Shown in pieces: positions 38,975-48,400 of a DNA stretch of 64,000 nucleotides. This DNA is from Jongsikchunia kroppenstedtii DSM 45133 (GTDB lineage: Bacteria > Actinomycetota > Actinomycetes > Mycobacteriales > Mycobacteriaceae). The notes under the pieces were generated by a model that worked only from the letters and a program-made list of their open reading frames with translations, was not told where the DNA came from and ran no database searches. Location: contig NZ_AQYG01000051.1 in NCBI RefSeq assembly GCF_000380485.1, positions 434,001-498,000 of the forward strand. The letters are read 5' to 3'. The translations under genes and the position numbers were made by a program. Every line of letters begins with the position of its first letter. Within the stretch, counting starts at the first letter, position 1.

Positions 38975-39301
38975 TCAGCCGAGCCGCAGCACGCCGCCTG
39001 CCGGGGCGATGGAGAAGCCGCCGCCCGCCTCGTCCTCTGCGCCGTCGAACCCGCGGAACGACGACCCGAGCGCGTTCTCGATCTCGGCCAGCACCGCGTT
39101 GAGCGCGCGTGACTCGTCATCCCAGGCCTGCTGCGCCTCGGCGAACTTCGTCACCGCGGTGCCCATCCACGCGGTCCCGACGACCTCGGCGACATCCCGA
39201 TTGACCTCGCCGAGCGTGCCGCGGATCTGCTCGACGACCGCGTCCACCGCCTTCGCCGCCTGCAATCCCTCCGCGGTGTCGACATTGACTGTTCCGGACA
39301 T
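38975..39301 (-). CDS. WXG100/ESAT-6-like secreted protein (EsxB position)
   Basis: A 108-residue WXG100 protein with W-M-G at residues 45-47 and helices on both sides. The tail after residue 85 is acidic and Gly-rich (DGAEDEAGGG) and lacks the YxxxD/E signal normal for EsxB-type partners. GGGAGG precedes the ATG by a few bases. It is preceded by a 94-bp gap with a hairpin and followed closely by its likely partner gene. Confidence 0.87.
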   Translation of the reverse strand: MSGTVNVDTAEGLQAAKAVDAVVEQIRGTLGEVNRDVAEVVGTAWMGTAVTKFAEAQQAWDDESRALNAVLAEIENALGSSFRGFDGAEDEAGGGFSIAPAGGVLRLG

Positions 39302-39326
39302 GATTCCTCCCTCATTTGTTCGGCAT

Positions 39327-39344
39327 CGGCCCGATGTCGGGCCG
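39327..39344. promoter_or_regulatory. Intercistronic hairpin between espG-like and esx genes
   Basis: CGGCCCGA-TG-TCGGGCCG is a perfect 8-bp-arm palindrome in the only sizeable gap inside the 3' half of the island. It may protect or terminate part of the transcript, allowing the esx pair to be made in excess, or act as an operator for a separate esx promoter. Confidence 0.45.
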
Positions 39345-39395
39345 GCCTATGGTTCCTGCGACGGCGACGACAGGATCGTCGCGCTCGACGGTCGA

Positions 39396-40160
39396 TCAGG
39401 GATCGTCGTCGAGGGTTTCGATGAGCGACGCCAGCGCCTGACGCAGCCGCTGGCGGGTGCCGGTGGCGAATGTCGTCCACAGCACGCGATCCGGGCTCAG
39501 GCTGGGGCCGGCGATGACCCGGCCGGCCGGCGTCTCGAGTACCACCACGGCCGCCGGCGACACCGTCGTCGATCCGTCGACCGTGCGGACGACCACGATC
39601 TCGGTGTGCCCCGAGCACGCCCCCATGGCGCTGCCGAGCATCACCGCGTCCCGACCGGGAACGCCGCATGCGTACAAGGCATCGACATAGTCGTCGGCGA
39701 GCTCTGCCGCGGCGAGCCGGGCGGCCAGGTCGGCGATCGGGGCGCGAACCGGGCGCAGATCGGCCGCCACAGTGTCGCCCAGCAGCCCGACCACCGCGCC
39801 GGCGACCGCATCGATACCGGCCGGCAATTGCTGCAGCCGAACGGTCCGCCCTTCGCGGACCGCGAGCGACGACGCCTCGCCGGTGACGACCGCGCATGCG
39901 CGGATCGGGTCGGCGACGGCGACCCGGATCACGAAACACAGCTCCGGCCGATCGAGCCGCGCGAGCAGCTCGGCGAGGGCAGGCTCGCAGGGCTCTGGAA
40001 CATCGGGAGTGTCGTGATCCGTTGCGTGCCGGTCGCTTTCGACCACCGCCGACACCGGCAGATCGAGCACGGCCGGCCAGGTCTGCACCCCGAGCGCAGC
40101 GCCGTGACCCACCAGCTCATCGACACACAGGCTCCAGCTGCCCACCGGGGCCATACTCAT
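39396..40160 (-). CDS. ESX secretion-associated chaperone, EspG family
   Basis: A 254-residue EspG-like protein: WSLCVDELVGHGAALG at the N-terminus, central DPIRACAVVTGEASSLAVREG, and a C-terminal helical region RQRLRQALASLIETL. In mycobacteria EspG binds the tip of the PPE protein in PE-PPE dimers and keeps it soluble and addressed to its own ESX machine. The ATG overlaps the PPE stop as ATGA, the usual intimate coupling of PPE and EspG. Homology is judged from motifs and context, so I call the family, not the specific ESX type. Confidence 0.8.
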   Translation of the reverse strand: MSMAPVGSWSLCVDELVGHGAALGVQTWPAVLDLPVSAVVESDRHATDHDTPDVPEPCEPALAELLARLDRPELCFVIRVAVADPIRACAVVTGEASSLAVREGRTVRLQQLPAGIDAVAGAVVGLLGDTVAADLRPVRAPIADLAARLAAAELADDYVDALYACGVPGRDAVMLGSAMGACSGHTEIVVVRTVDGSTTVSPAAVVVLETPAGRVIAGPSLSPDRVLWTTFATGTRQRLRQALASLIETLDDDP

Positions 40161-41137
40161 GTGATCGCCCTTTCGACAGGATCGGGCAGTCGCAGCAGCG
40201 CACCGGACCCCTGGTCCGTGCGATCGACCTCGTCCCAACTGGTCGGTGCGGCAACCGAATCCGCCCACACCGCGAGATCGGCATCCGGCCCGGCCAGCGA
40301 GTCGGTGACGACCGCGCCCACCCGCGGCGGAGTCGACGGCCGCTCCACCGGTATGGCGGATCCGGCTGCCATCGGCACGATCGGGAGCGCCGGGTCGGCC
40401 GGCGCGGGCGCAGCCGAGATCTGCGTCGTCGCGGGCGCGGCAGGCACGACGGACGACGCCGGCGTCGTGGCGGCGTAGGCCGCCCGCGGCCCCGGAGTCG
40501 ACACGGACACATGCGGATTGACGGCCCAGACGGCGCCGGCCGATCCGGATCGACCACCCGCTCCGACGGGACTGTTGACCGGCGGTCTGGCGGGCGGGCG
40601 GTGTGGGGGCATCGCCACCGCGGTCGGGTGGGCAAGTTCAGACGACGCGGTCTCATAAGCCTGCATGGCCCGGACCGCGCGCTGGTGCTGATCGCCGACG
40701 GTCCGGTCGAGCGCGGCTCCGGCACCCAGTAACGCGCCACCGAGCGCACCGCCCGCCGCCGTCATCGACTGTCGCAGCGCGGCGGTGGCCGCGATCTCCG
40801 CCGGGTTCGGCATGGCCAGCAGGGCGACCGTGGTCGCGGCCGACTGCCCCTGCAGACGTCGGGCCATCAGCCCCGCCGACTCGGCGAGCCGGTGCAACCA
40901 CGAGACGAGGGCATCGCCGTCGGACAACACCGCCGCGGCGACCGGCGCGTCCCAGGAGAGACGCATCCGGTCGAGCAGTCGCCGCAGCTCGTCACCGATC
41001 GCCGCGGCCTCGATGGCGATCTCGCCCCACGACAGACCCGCTTCCACCAGCGGCGACACTCCGGCACCCCGGCCGAGATCCGTTGCCAGCCGCTCGGTGG
41101 AGCGGGCCGTCCATTGAACGCCGGCGAATCCGGACAT
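40157..41137 (-). CDS. PPE-like ESX substrate
   Basis: A 326-residue protein whose first about 175 residues read as a PPE-type helical domain: MSGFAGVQWTARSTERLATD, a WDA at the WxG position in MRLSWDAPVAAAVLS, and the final helix AVRAMQAYETASSELA. A literal Pro-Pro-Glu motif is missing, as in many PPE proteins outside Mycobacterium. The C-terminal half is Pro/Ala/Thr-rich and probably disordered. GGAGGTGAC leads directly into the ATG. It lies between the PE-like and EspG-like genes, exactly where a PPE is expected. Confidence 0.8.
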   Translation of the reverse strand: MSGFAGVQWTARSTERLATDLGRGAGVSPLVEAGLSWGEIAIEAAAIGDELRRLLDRMRLSWDAPVAAAVLSDGDALVSWLHRLAESAGLMARRLQGQSAATTVALLAMPNPAEIAATAALRQSMTAAGGALGGALLGAGAALDRTVGDQHQRAVRAMQAYETASSELAHPTAVAMPPHRPPARPPVNSPVGAGGRSGSAGAVWAVNPHVSVSTPGPRAAYAATTPASSVVPAAPATTQISAAPAPADPALPIVPMAAGSAIPVERPSTPPRVGAVVTDSLAGPDADLAVWADSVAAPTSWDEVDRTDQGSGALLRLPDPVERAIT

Positions 41138-41197
41138 GTCACCTCCTTCGGTCGATTCGATTGCGCGGCAACGCTCGTGCCGCACGGGTCGGCGGGT

Positions 41198-41491
41198 TCA
41201 GGGCGAATCGAGATCGTCGGCGGCGGCGTAGTTGCGGCTGCCTGCGGCGACGACGCCCGCGAGGTCGCGCAGGCGTTGTGCACCGGCCCCGGCCGCTCCG
41301 TCGAGCGACTCCGCACCCGCGTTCACGTTCTTGGCGACGGCGACCGACACCTCGTCGGCACCCGCCGCCGAGACGACCAGCGTGTGCGACGCCCGATCGC
41401 GCAGCGCATCCACCCGCCGCGCGAGCCGTCCCAGCTCTCCTGCCGCCGACTCCATCTCCGGAAGGTCGACGCGGGTGTGGTTGTGCGACAT
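41198..41491 (-). CDS. PE-like ESX substrate with YxxxD secretion signal
   Basis: A 97-residue helical-hairpin protein. LPE occurs at residues 10-12, two helices follow (SAAGELGRLARRVDALRDRA and a second Ala/Gly-rich one), and the end reads NYAAADDLDSP. Y-A-A-A-D fits YxxxD/E, the general type VII export signal that follows the second helix. It precedes the PPE-like gene by 60 bases, the standard PE-PPE order. A stretch of the same frame upstream runs through the neighbouring gene and is not coding. Confidence 0.8.
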   Translation of the reverse strand: MSHNHTRVDLPEMESAAGELGRLARRVDALRDRASHTLVVSAAGADEVSVAVAKNVNAGAESLDGAAGAGAQRLRDLAGVVAAGSRNYAAADDLDSP

Positions 41492-41499
41492 CGTTTTCC

Positions 41500-42753
41500 C
41501 TATTCGTCGGATGTGTCGGCATGCGTGACAGCGGCCGCGCCGGGACGGCTCGGCGACTCGTCGCCGATCACCGCCGGTGCGGCGGCGCCCATCTCGCCGA
41601 CGATCTCTCGGCCATTCGGCGCGGTCGTCAGGTAATCGGCGGCCTGGTGTCGTTGTTCTGACGCGCCGGCGCCGCGTGCGGTTCCCGTCGCACCCATCGG
41701 CAGATAGCCGGTGCCGACCGCCCCGCCGGCGGCCGCGACCCGACCGGCCGGGACCGCGTCGACCGGCTGACCCAGCGCGGCGCCGGGCGTCCGCGCGGAC
41801 AGCGGGGCCCGCGGGGCAACGTGAGCGCCGACGCCACCACCCGCACCGGCCCCGCCCAGTCCCGCAGCCGCGGTGGACGCCGGCAGCGCGGTCATCCCTT
41901 CGGCATCCGACGAACCGCGGTCCGACAGGTCGGCAGCGGAAACAGTCCGGCCGGCAGCGGTCTGCGCCGCCTGAGAGCCCAATGCAGACAACGGTTTCCT
42001 GAGTCCGTCGAGCAGCGCGTTCGCGATCGCGAACGGCGATGCTCCCCCGCTCGGCGCTCCGCTGATCGGGATCGGCGCACCCGCGGCCGCGACGCCGGCG
42101 GTCGGCGCGGCCAGCTGCGCCCGGGTCGCGACCACGATCGCCGTCGCCTCGGCAAGCCCGTCGGCCGCCGCGCCCAGGGCGAACGCCTGGCCGGGCGGGG
42201 TCAGCAAAGCCGGCCCGGCCCCGGCGATCAGTCCGGCCGTCTTGATCACCACCCCCTGGACCGCCGCCAGCCCCGCGCCGACGATCGCCGCCGCGGCCGC
42301 GGTGTTCGCGCGAATACCTGTGGCCTGGGTCCCGAGCGCCGCCGAATCCGCCTGCGCCTGAGCGCTGGTCGCCGTGTTCGCGATGGCTCCCTGCCCCGAC
42401 CACAGGCCGTCCAGCGCCTGCAGCGCCGCCGACCCCATCGACATCGACAGATCGAGCGCCTGACTGATCCCTTCCAGGAACGCCGTCGGGTCAGTGCCTG
42501 CCGAGCCGAGATCGCCCGTGCCGAACCCGCCCAGCAGGTCGGTGATGGGCCTGATCAGCTGTCCCACATCGATCGTCGGCAACGGCGGCAGGCCCGGCAG
42601 CGGCGGCAGCGGCGGCACTTGCGGCAGTGGCGGCAACCCGAGGCCGGCCAGGATCTGACTCACGGGAGTGTCGAGCACCGGTCCCAGCGGACTCGCGTGC
42701 AGCAGCTGATCCACCGTCGGGTCCGCGGGCAGTGCGGCGACACCCTCGGTCAT
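41500..42753 (-). CDS. Ala/Pro-rich ESX-associated secreted protein
   Basis: A 417-residue low-complexity protein. A short N-terminal segment is followed by a proline ladder (LPPLPQVPPLPPLPGLPPLP), a long Ala-rich helical middle (residues about 110-210), a Gly/Ala linker, and a C-terminus with ADYLTTAPNGREIVGEMG ... APAVIGDE. That C-terminal pattern resembles endings of actinobacterial PPE-type or EspB-like proteins. The gene sits between EspC-like (4-base overlap) and PE-like genes, so an ESX substrate is likely. No enzymatic domain is seen. Confidence 0.72.
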   Translation of the reverse strand: MTEGVAALPADPTVDQLLHASPLGPVLDTPVSQILAGLGLPPLPQVPPLPPLPGLPPLPTIDVGQLIRPITDLLGGFGTGDLGSAGTDPTAFLEGISQALDLSMSMGSAALQALDGLWSGQGAIANTATSAQAQADSAALGTQATGIRANTAAAAAIVGAGLAAVQGVVIKTAGLIAGAGPALLTPPGQAFALGAAADGLAEATAIVVATRAQLAAPTAGVAAAGAPIPISGAPSGGASPFAIANALLDGLRKPLSALGSQAAQTAAGRTVSAADLSDRGSSDAEGMTALPASTAAAGLGGAGAGGGVGAHVAPRAPLSARTPGAALGQPVDAVPAGRVAAAGGAVGTGYLPMGATGTARGAGASEQRHQAADYLTTAPNGREIVGEMGAAAPAVIGDESPSRPGAAAVTHADTSDE

Positions 42754-43061
42754 GCCAGCGTGACCGGGCTCGAGAAGCCGACACTGTCATCGGTGGCGCG
42801 ATAGCGAGCCGCCGAGGCGAAGGCCGCGGCCGACGTCCCGGCATGCACCGCCGCCAGCTGCCCCACCGCAAGAAGGTGATTGGCCTGCGCCGCCGCGTAG
42901 GCGGCGAGATATTCCTGCCCGATCAACCCGAAGACGGGTGCCAACTGTGCGACCTGCGCGACCGCGTCCACCGACCCGGCGCCGGCGACCGCCACCGACA
43001 TCGCCGCCGCCGCGTCGGCGAAGCCCTCGATCGCCGCGGGAACGGCAATCACCTCATTCAT
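42750..43061 (-). CDS. EspC-like type VII secretion target
   Basis: A 103-residue helical protein: MNEVIAVPAAIEGFADAAAA, a central GQEYLAAYAAAQANHL and an end ARYRATDDSVGFSSPV. Y-R-A-T-D fits the YxxxD/E export motif. Size and layout fit the EspC family of ESX-1-associated secreted proteins. The in-frame start at 43073 would add four residues; ATG 43061 has GGGAGG a few bases upstream. The stop overlaps the next ATG as ATGA. Confidence 0.75.
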   Translation of the reverse strand: MNEVIAVPAAIEGFADAAAAMSVAVAGAGSVDAVAQVAQLAPVFGLIGQEYLAAYAAAQANHLLAVGQLAAVHAGTSAAAFASAARYRATDDSVGFSSPVTLA

Positions 43062-43134
43062 CCGGCCTCCCACCCTGTTCCGCGATATTCCGAACGTTGG
43101 ACGCAGGCGGAGGGCCGTTCGGTTCCATCGCCGG

Positions 43135-43449
43135 TTACTCGGTGCGGGTCAGCTCGGTCAGCTCGTCGTTGAACTGCGTGATCAGCGCGGCTCGCCGAGC
43201 GAAGGCCTGGGCGGCCGCCCGCGCGGCGGTCGCGACGATGACGTCGCCGAGGACCGCCGGATCGACCGTGCGAGCGCTATCGGCAAACGTCAATCCCGTC
43301 AGCGCGCCCTGGCCGTCGACCGTGGCGGTCACATGGCCGCCCGGGCACGTCGACGTCGCCGATATCTGGGACAACTGTTCCGACGCGCCCCGCAAACAGT
43401 CGAGCTGCCGCCCCGCCCGCTCGAGCAGCTCGTCCATCGATGCCGTCAC
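43135..43449 (-). CDS. YbaB/EbfC-like protein (EspL-like)
   Basis: A 104-residue protein of YbaB/EbfC type: an N-terminal coiled helix (MDELLERAGRQLDCL), a beta hairpin (GHVTATVDGQGALTGLTF) and a C-terminal helix. Free YbaB proteins bind DNA; in ESX loci the homologue EspL is a cytosolic partner of substrates. It starts at GTG 43449, overlapping the previous stop as GTGA, or at ATG 43437. It forms a two-gene head to the island with the DUF2694-like gene. Confidence 0.75.
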   Translation of the reverse strand: MTASMDELLERAGRQLDCLRGASEQLSQISATSTCPGGHVTATVDGQGALTGLTFADSARTVDPAVLGDVIVATAARAAAQAFARRAALITQFNDELTELTRTE

Positions 43450-43757
43450 AGTCCACGCATCCAGGTCTCGCGGCCGCCGGATTCCACATCGTCGGCCAGC
43501 TCCGCCGCGGCCAGATCATCGGCCGTGGCCAGCCCCATCCCGGCGAGGACCTCAGCGGGCACCCCCGCGTCGGCCAGCTCCGCCCGGCGATTCACCTGCT
43601 CCTGCAACCGGGCGCGCCGACAGGCCTGCAGGATCTCGGCGGCGATCGCCTGCGGGTGCGTGCGCAGTCCGTCCGCGTCGATGCGGACGTCGGTCGGCAG
43701 CCCCTGGTCGGTGGTGTCGACCGACACCCAACCGGTCCTGGACGTCACAGTAGGCAT
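43446..43757 (-). CDS. EspD/EspH-like (DUF2694-type) ESX accessory protein
   Basis: A 103-residue small acidic protein. SVDTTDQGLPTDVRIDADGL followed by PQAIAAEILQACRRARLQEQ resembles the conserved core of EspD/EspH proteins, in which a short beta segment precedes a helix with AxEIL. EspH and EspD are cytosolic or secreted factors needed for export of EspA/EspC-type substrates. It is the first gene of the island; only 60 bases separate it from DedA on the same strand, so the promoter is there or upstream of dedA. Confidence 0.65.
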   Translation of the reverse strand: MPTVTSRTGWVSVDTTDQGLPTDVRIDADGLRTHPQAIAAEILQACRRARLQEQVNRRAELADAGVPAEVLAGMGLATADDLAAAELADDVESGGRETWMRGL

Positions 43758-43817
43758 GGGTCCCCGTTCCTTAATCGGACATATCGGGCACCACCGTAGC
43801 CGAGACCGTGCCCGCCG

Positions 43818-44432
43818 TCAGGACGTCACGTCGGTCCGTCGCCGCCAGCGCCGGAGCAGATGCCAGGCGGTCGGGATCACGATGGTGAGGACGGAGGCGA
43901 TCATGAAAAGCTCGATGTTGTTGCGTATCAGCGCGATTCCGCCGAGGTAGTAGCCCAGCAGAATGATGCCGGCCGCCCAGACGATACTGCCGGCAGCACT
44001 GAATGCCGTGAACATCCGGTGTCGCATCCCGCTGAATCCCGCCACGACCGGCGTCAGGGTGCGCACGATTCCGATGAACCGCGCAAAGAACACCGTGAGC
44101 GGACCGAATCGGTCGAAATATCGCTGCGTCTGCGCAAGCGGTTCCGGGCCGATCATCCGCGCCACCCGACCGCGCAGCGCGCCGGTGCCGAGTCGTCGTC
44201 CGATGAAGTAGCCGCATTGATCGCCGGCCATCGCCGCCAGCGGCACCACGACGCACGGCACCCACAGCGGCGCATACGGGTCCGGTTGCGCCGCAAGAAT
44301 TCCCGCAGTGAATAGCAGGGAGTCCCCCGGGAAGATGAAGCCGACGAGCAGACCGGTCTCGATGAAGATCAGCACGCACAGCCCGATCAAGCCACCGGCG
44401 GCCATGAACGATTGCACGTCGAACGGGTTCAC
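43818..44432 (-). CDS. DedA-family membrane protein
   Basis: A 204-residue DedA (SNARE-associated/VTT) protein. IFIETGLLVGFIFPGDSLLFTAG is the re-entrant loop with conserved E and G-D, and FFARFIGIVRTLTPVVAGFSGM holds the essential arginines. DedA proteins help recycle lipid carriers or scramble lipids and maintain proton motive force. Two GTG starts are possible (44432 and 44468); the shorter begins like family members (NPFDVQSFM). It lies just upstream of the ESX island on the same strand and might be co-transcribed with it. Confidence 0.92.
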   Translation of the reverse strand: MNPFDVQSFMAAGGLIGLCVLIFIETGLLVGFIFPGDSLLFTAGILAAQPDPYAPLWVPCVVVPLAAMAGDQCGYFIGRRLGTGALRGRVARMIGPEPLAQTQRYFDRFGPLTVFFARFIGIVRTLTPVVAGFSGMRHRMFTAFSAAGSIVWAAGIILLGYYLGGIALIRNNIELFMIASVLTIVIPTAWHLLRRWRRRTDVTS

Positions 44433-44554
44433 CCGACCAACGCTACCGCCGCGATTCGGACACTTCACCCGCCGCCGGTTGCGGCACAGCAGGATTCACC
44501 GGCTCGTTTCCCACGGTTCACTAAGGCCTCGGTTCACCAAGTCAGCGCCGGCAG

Positions 44555-45370
44555 TCAGCAGCAGCCGGGCTTACGAACATCGCGGGTGGTCGCATTCCGC
44601 GAGGCCAACTCCGCGGCCGGCGGATAGTCGACGCCGACCAGACAGAGCCCGCGGGCCTCGGCGACCGGGACCCGGCTCGACCGCTCCCGCTCGGCTAACA
44701 GGCCCGCACACCAGTCCACCTCTCGCCGCCCGTCGCCGACGGCCGCCACCGCGCCCACCAGCGACCGCACCATCGACCAGCAGAACGCATCCGCACTGAC
44801 CCGGGCGATGAAGACCGAATCCTCCTGGCGCCAGGAGAAGTCCTGCAGATCCCGAATCGTGGTGGCGCCCTCGCGATGCCGACAGAATGCCGCGAAATCG
44901 TTCAGTCCAAGCAGCGCGGTGGACGCCGCCCGCATTCGCGACAGATCCAGCGGCCGAGTCCAGGTCGCCGTGTCGCGGGCGCGCAGCGGCTCCGCGCCGA
45001 ACGGCGCTGTGGTCAAGCGGTATTCGTAATGCCGCCGCAGCGCGGAGAAACGCGCATCGAACTCGGGCGGCGCGATCGCGGCGGCCCGCACCCGCACGTC
45101 ATCGGGCAGCATCCGGGCAAGTCGCCGGACCAGATTCGCCGGGTCGCCGGCGATCGACCGCGTGTCCAGGGTCGCGGCGCCGACATCGAAATGCGCGACC
45201 TGCCCGCTCGCGTGGACTCCCGCGTCCGTGCGGCCGGCGACGGTCAGCCGGATCGGCTCGCGCAGGATCGTGCTCAATCGGTCCTCGAGGTCGCCGCAGA
45301 CCGTCCGGCGGCCCGGCTGGGTCGCCCAGCCGGCGAAGTCGGTGCCGTCGTACGCGATGTCGAGTCGCAC
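44555..45370 (-). CDS. truA: tRNA pseudouridine(38-40) synthase TruA
   Basis: A 271-residue TruA that isomerises uridines 38-40 in the anticodon arm. The catalytic Asp is in [18 protein letters not shown], and RHYEYRL and [17 protein letters not shown] are further signatures. It starts at GTG 45370. The C-terminus extends to RDVRKPGCC, about 20 residues past the usual fold. In M. tuberculosis truA follows rplQ (recollection); here it stands alone between the NRPS and dedA. Confidence 0.95.
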   Translation of the reverse strand: MRLDIAYDGTDFAGWATQPGRRTVCGDLEDRLSTILREPIRLTVAGRTDAGVHASGQVAHFDVGAATLDTRSIAGDPANLVRRLARMLPDDVRVRAAAIAPPEFDARFSALRRHYEYRLTTAPFGAEPLRARDTATWTRPLDLSRMRAASTALLGLNDFAAFCRHREGATTIRDLQDFSWRQEDSVFIARVSADAFCWSMVRSLVGAVAAVGDGRREVDWCAGLLAERERSSRVPVAEARGLCLVGVDYPPAAELASRNATTRDVRKPGCC

Positions 45371-45423
45371 GCGGGTGATCGTCGGGTCCTTTCGTCGGGC
45401 TCGATCTGGCCCGTCCAGCGTAG

Positions 45424-48400
45424 TCAGTCCAGGTCGGATCGGTCCCGTCGGTCATCGGACGCGTCCGCATCACGCTGCGCCAGGTATTCATCGATGGCGC
45501 CCGCGTAGCTCTCTACGTTCTGCGGCAACAGCATCAGCGGATGCGAGCAGGCCACCGTCAACTCGCGGATCGGGCCGCCGATCCGGCCGACCCAGTCGCT
45601 TACCGCAGGTGCCTCGGACGGACGGGCCTTCGCGGACACGAACATCGCCTCCCGCTCGTACCGCCGCGGTCGCCACCGCGCGGCCAGTCCGGTGGCCTCC
45701 GTGAAGGTCGCGTGGACCGCGCCGAACTGCTGACGGTCCAGGTCGGCCAGCGGCCCGCCCAATCCGGTCACCGCGCGCCAGGCATCGTCAACGGATGGTT
45801 CGCCGGACCGCGTGTCATGGTCGATGCCGAACTCACGCAGCAACTCACCGACCGACTGCCCCTGCTGCAGTGCCGGTCGATCGGCGATCACGTACGTATC
45901 GAGCAGGATCAATGCACCCGGCTCCACACCCGCGGCGGCCAGTGCGGCCGCCATCTCCTGCGCGATCAATCCGCCCAGAGACCAGCCCAGCAGATGATAG
46001 GGCCCGACCGGGTGGCGCCGTCGAATCTCCGCGAGATAGAAATCGGCAAGAGCGTCAACAGATTTCGCCGCGGCGACCACCGACAACTGGGGATGCTGCA
46101 GCCCGATCACAGGACGTCGCGGATCCAGATGCGGCAGCAGCGCGGTGTAGCTCCACGCCAGGCCGATCGCGGGCGGCAGCACGAATAACGGAGCCAGCGC
46201 CGCATCGGAGCCGCCGCGCAGCGTCAACAGCGGCGCCAGTGCGCTGTCGGGCGACGCCGCCGATAGTTCGCGGGCCAGCTCCGCCGGAGTCGACGCCGCG
46301 AACATGGCGGCTACCGGGACCGAACGGTCGAGCACTGTTCGCAGCCGTTCCGCGACGGCGGTCGCCGTCAACGAGGTGCCGCCGAGATCGAAGAAGCTGT
46401 CGTCCGCCGACACCTCCGCAATCCCGAGGACCGCGGCGAAGGCGTCCGCGATCTCGCATTCGAGGCCGGGTGCCGGCGCACGTCCCGGCGCCAGCGGCTC
46501 GGGAATCGGCAGCGCGCGGCGGTCCAGCTTGCCGGCCGGCGTCAGCGGGATCTCGTCGAGCATCGTCACTGAGGCCGGAATCATGTGTCGTGGTAGCCGC
46601 GATAACAGCGCGGCGCGGATGGTTCGGCTCGACAGGGAGCTCCAGGCCGCGGGCACCGCATAGCTGCGCAGCACCGGCTGGCCGGCAGACTCGTCCACCA
46701 CGGTGACCGCGAATTCGATCTCGGGCAGTGCCAGCAGCGCATCCTCGACCTCGCCGAGCTCGATCCGGAATCCGCGCACCTGCACCTGGTGGTCGCTACG
46801 CCCCAGGTAAGTCAGCGTCCCGTCGGCATTCGGCCGCACGATGTCGCCGGTCCGGTACATCCGCGTGCCGGCGAAGGCGGCGCCGGCCGCCGGTGGCGTG
46901 GCGACGAACCGTTCGGATGTCAGCGCGGCCCGCCCCTGATAGCCGCGGGCCACCTGCGGCCCCAGCAGATACAGCTCCCCCGCGACCCCAATCGGCACCG
47001 GGTGCAGCCGATCGTCCAGCACCAGCACGGCGGCACCGGCCACCGGCTCGCCGATCGAGATCGGCGAGTGTGCACTCAGCCGAGCAGCCGTGCCGAAGAT
47101 CGTCGCCTCCGTCGGCCCGTACAGGTTGATCACCGTGCGGCGGGGACTGTCGGTGCCCGATCCGCCGGCCCACCGACGCACGACCTCTCGTGCACAGTCC
47201 TCGCCGCCCATCGCCAGGGCGCGCAACATCGGCACGGCGGCCGGGTCCATCCCGGCCACGGCCGCCGGCGTGATGAAGGCGTGCGTCACTCGGTGCCGGT
47301 CCATGAACCGGGACAGCTCTGCCCCGCCGTACACATCCGTCGGCGCAATCACCATCGTCGACCCGCCGGCCGCGGCCAACAGCAGTTCCAGCACCGAGGC
47401 ATCGAAACTGGGGGATGCGAATTGCAGTACCCGCGAAGTGATCCCGGGCCGCATCCGCTCACGCAGGGTGTCGCGCACCGCGATCAGGCCGCGATGCGAG
47501 ACCAGTACCCCCTTGGGGCGCCCGGTCGAGCCCGACGTGTAGATGGTGTACGCCCGCTGATCGAGCCGGATCGGAAGACGTTCCGTCGCGGTGATGGGAT
47601 CACCCGGCAACGCGGACAATTGGTCGATGACGCCTGGCTCCGTCAGATCGAGTACAGGGAGTCCCGCCGTCGTCGGCAGCGCTTCGGTGCCGTGCGTGAT
47701 CACCAGTCCGACTCCGGAATCGGTCAGCATGTGCTCGATCCGGTCGGCCGGATACCGCGGATCGACCGGCAGAAACGCCGCGCCCGAACGAATCACGGCC
47801 CAGGTGGCGATCAGCCCCTCGGTCGAACGCGGCATCGCGATCGCGATACCCGCCTCCGCGCGCGCGTGACCCTGACGGATCAGCAGGCGCGCCAAGCGAT
47901 TCGACCGGATGTCAAGATCGCGATAGCTGAGCGAGTCGTCATCGGTGAGCACCGCGAGCCCGTTCCGGTTGAGGTTCACGGCCTCGTCGAGCAGATCCGG
48001 GAACACGGCCTGCGCAGCCCCTTCCGGCCCGAGCGCCGGGCAGAAGGCGGACGTCTCGGCCGGATCGGCAAGGGCGATGTCGCCGATCGGCAGATCCGGC
48101 CGCCGCACCAACTCGGCCAGCACGCGGATCAACCGTCTCGCCAGCGCCAGCGCATCCGCGCCGCGATACCGGTCGGCGGCATATGTCACTGCGACCGACG
48201 CCGCCCCGGCCTCCGCCGCCAGCCCGGTGACCGTGAACTGCAGATCGAACTTCGCTGCGGCGGACGGTAGTTCGTCCATCGTCACGGTCAGTCCATCGAC
48301 TACCGGAGCGGCTCCGTCGACCAGCGCGGCACCGAATTCGTGCATCGACAGCATCACCTGGACCAGCGGCGGCCGACCTGGACGACGCACCGGATTGAGG

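Noticed and set aside
38650..43757. Assignment of the island as ESX-4
   Set aside because: ESX-4 loci lack PE, PPE and EspG and contain eccB, eccC, eccD and mycP, none of which is present.
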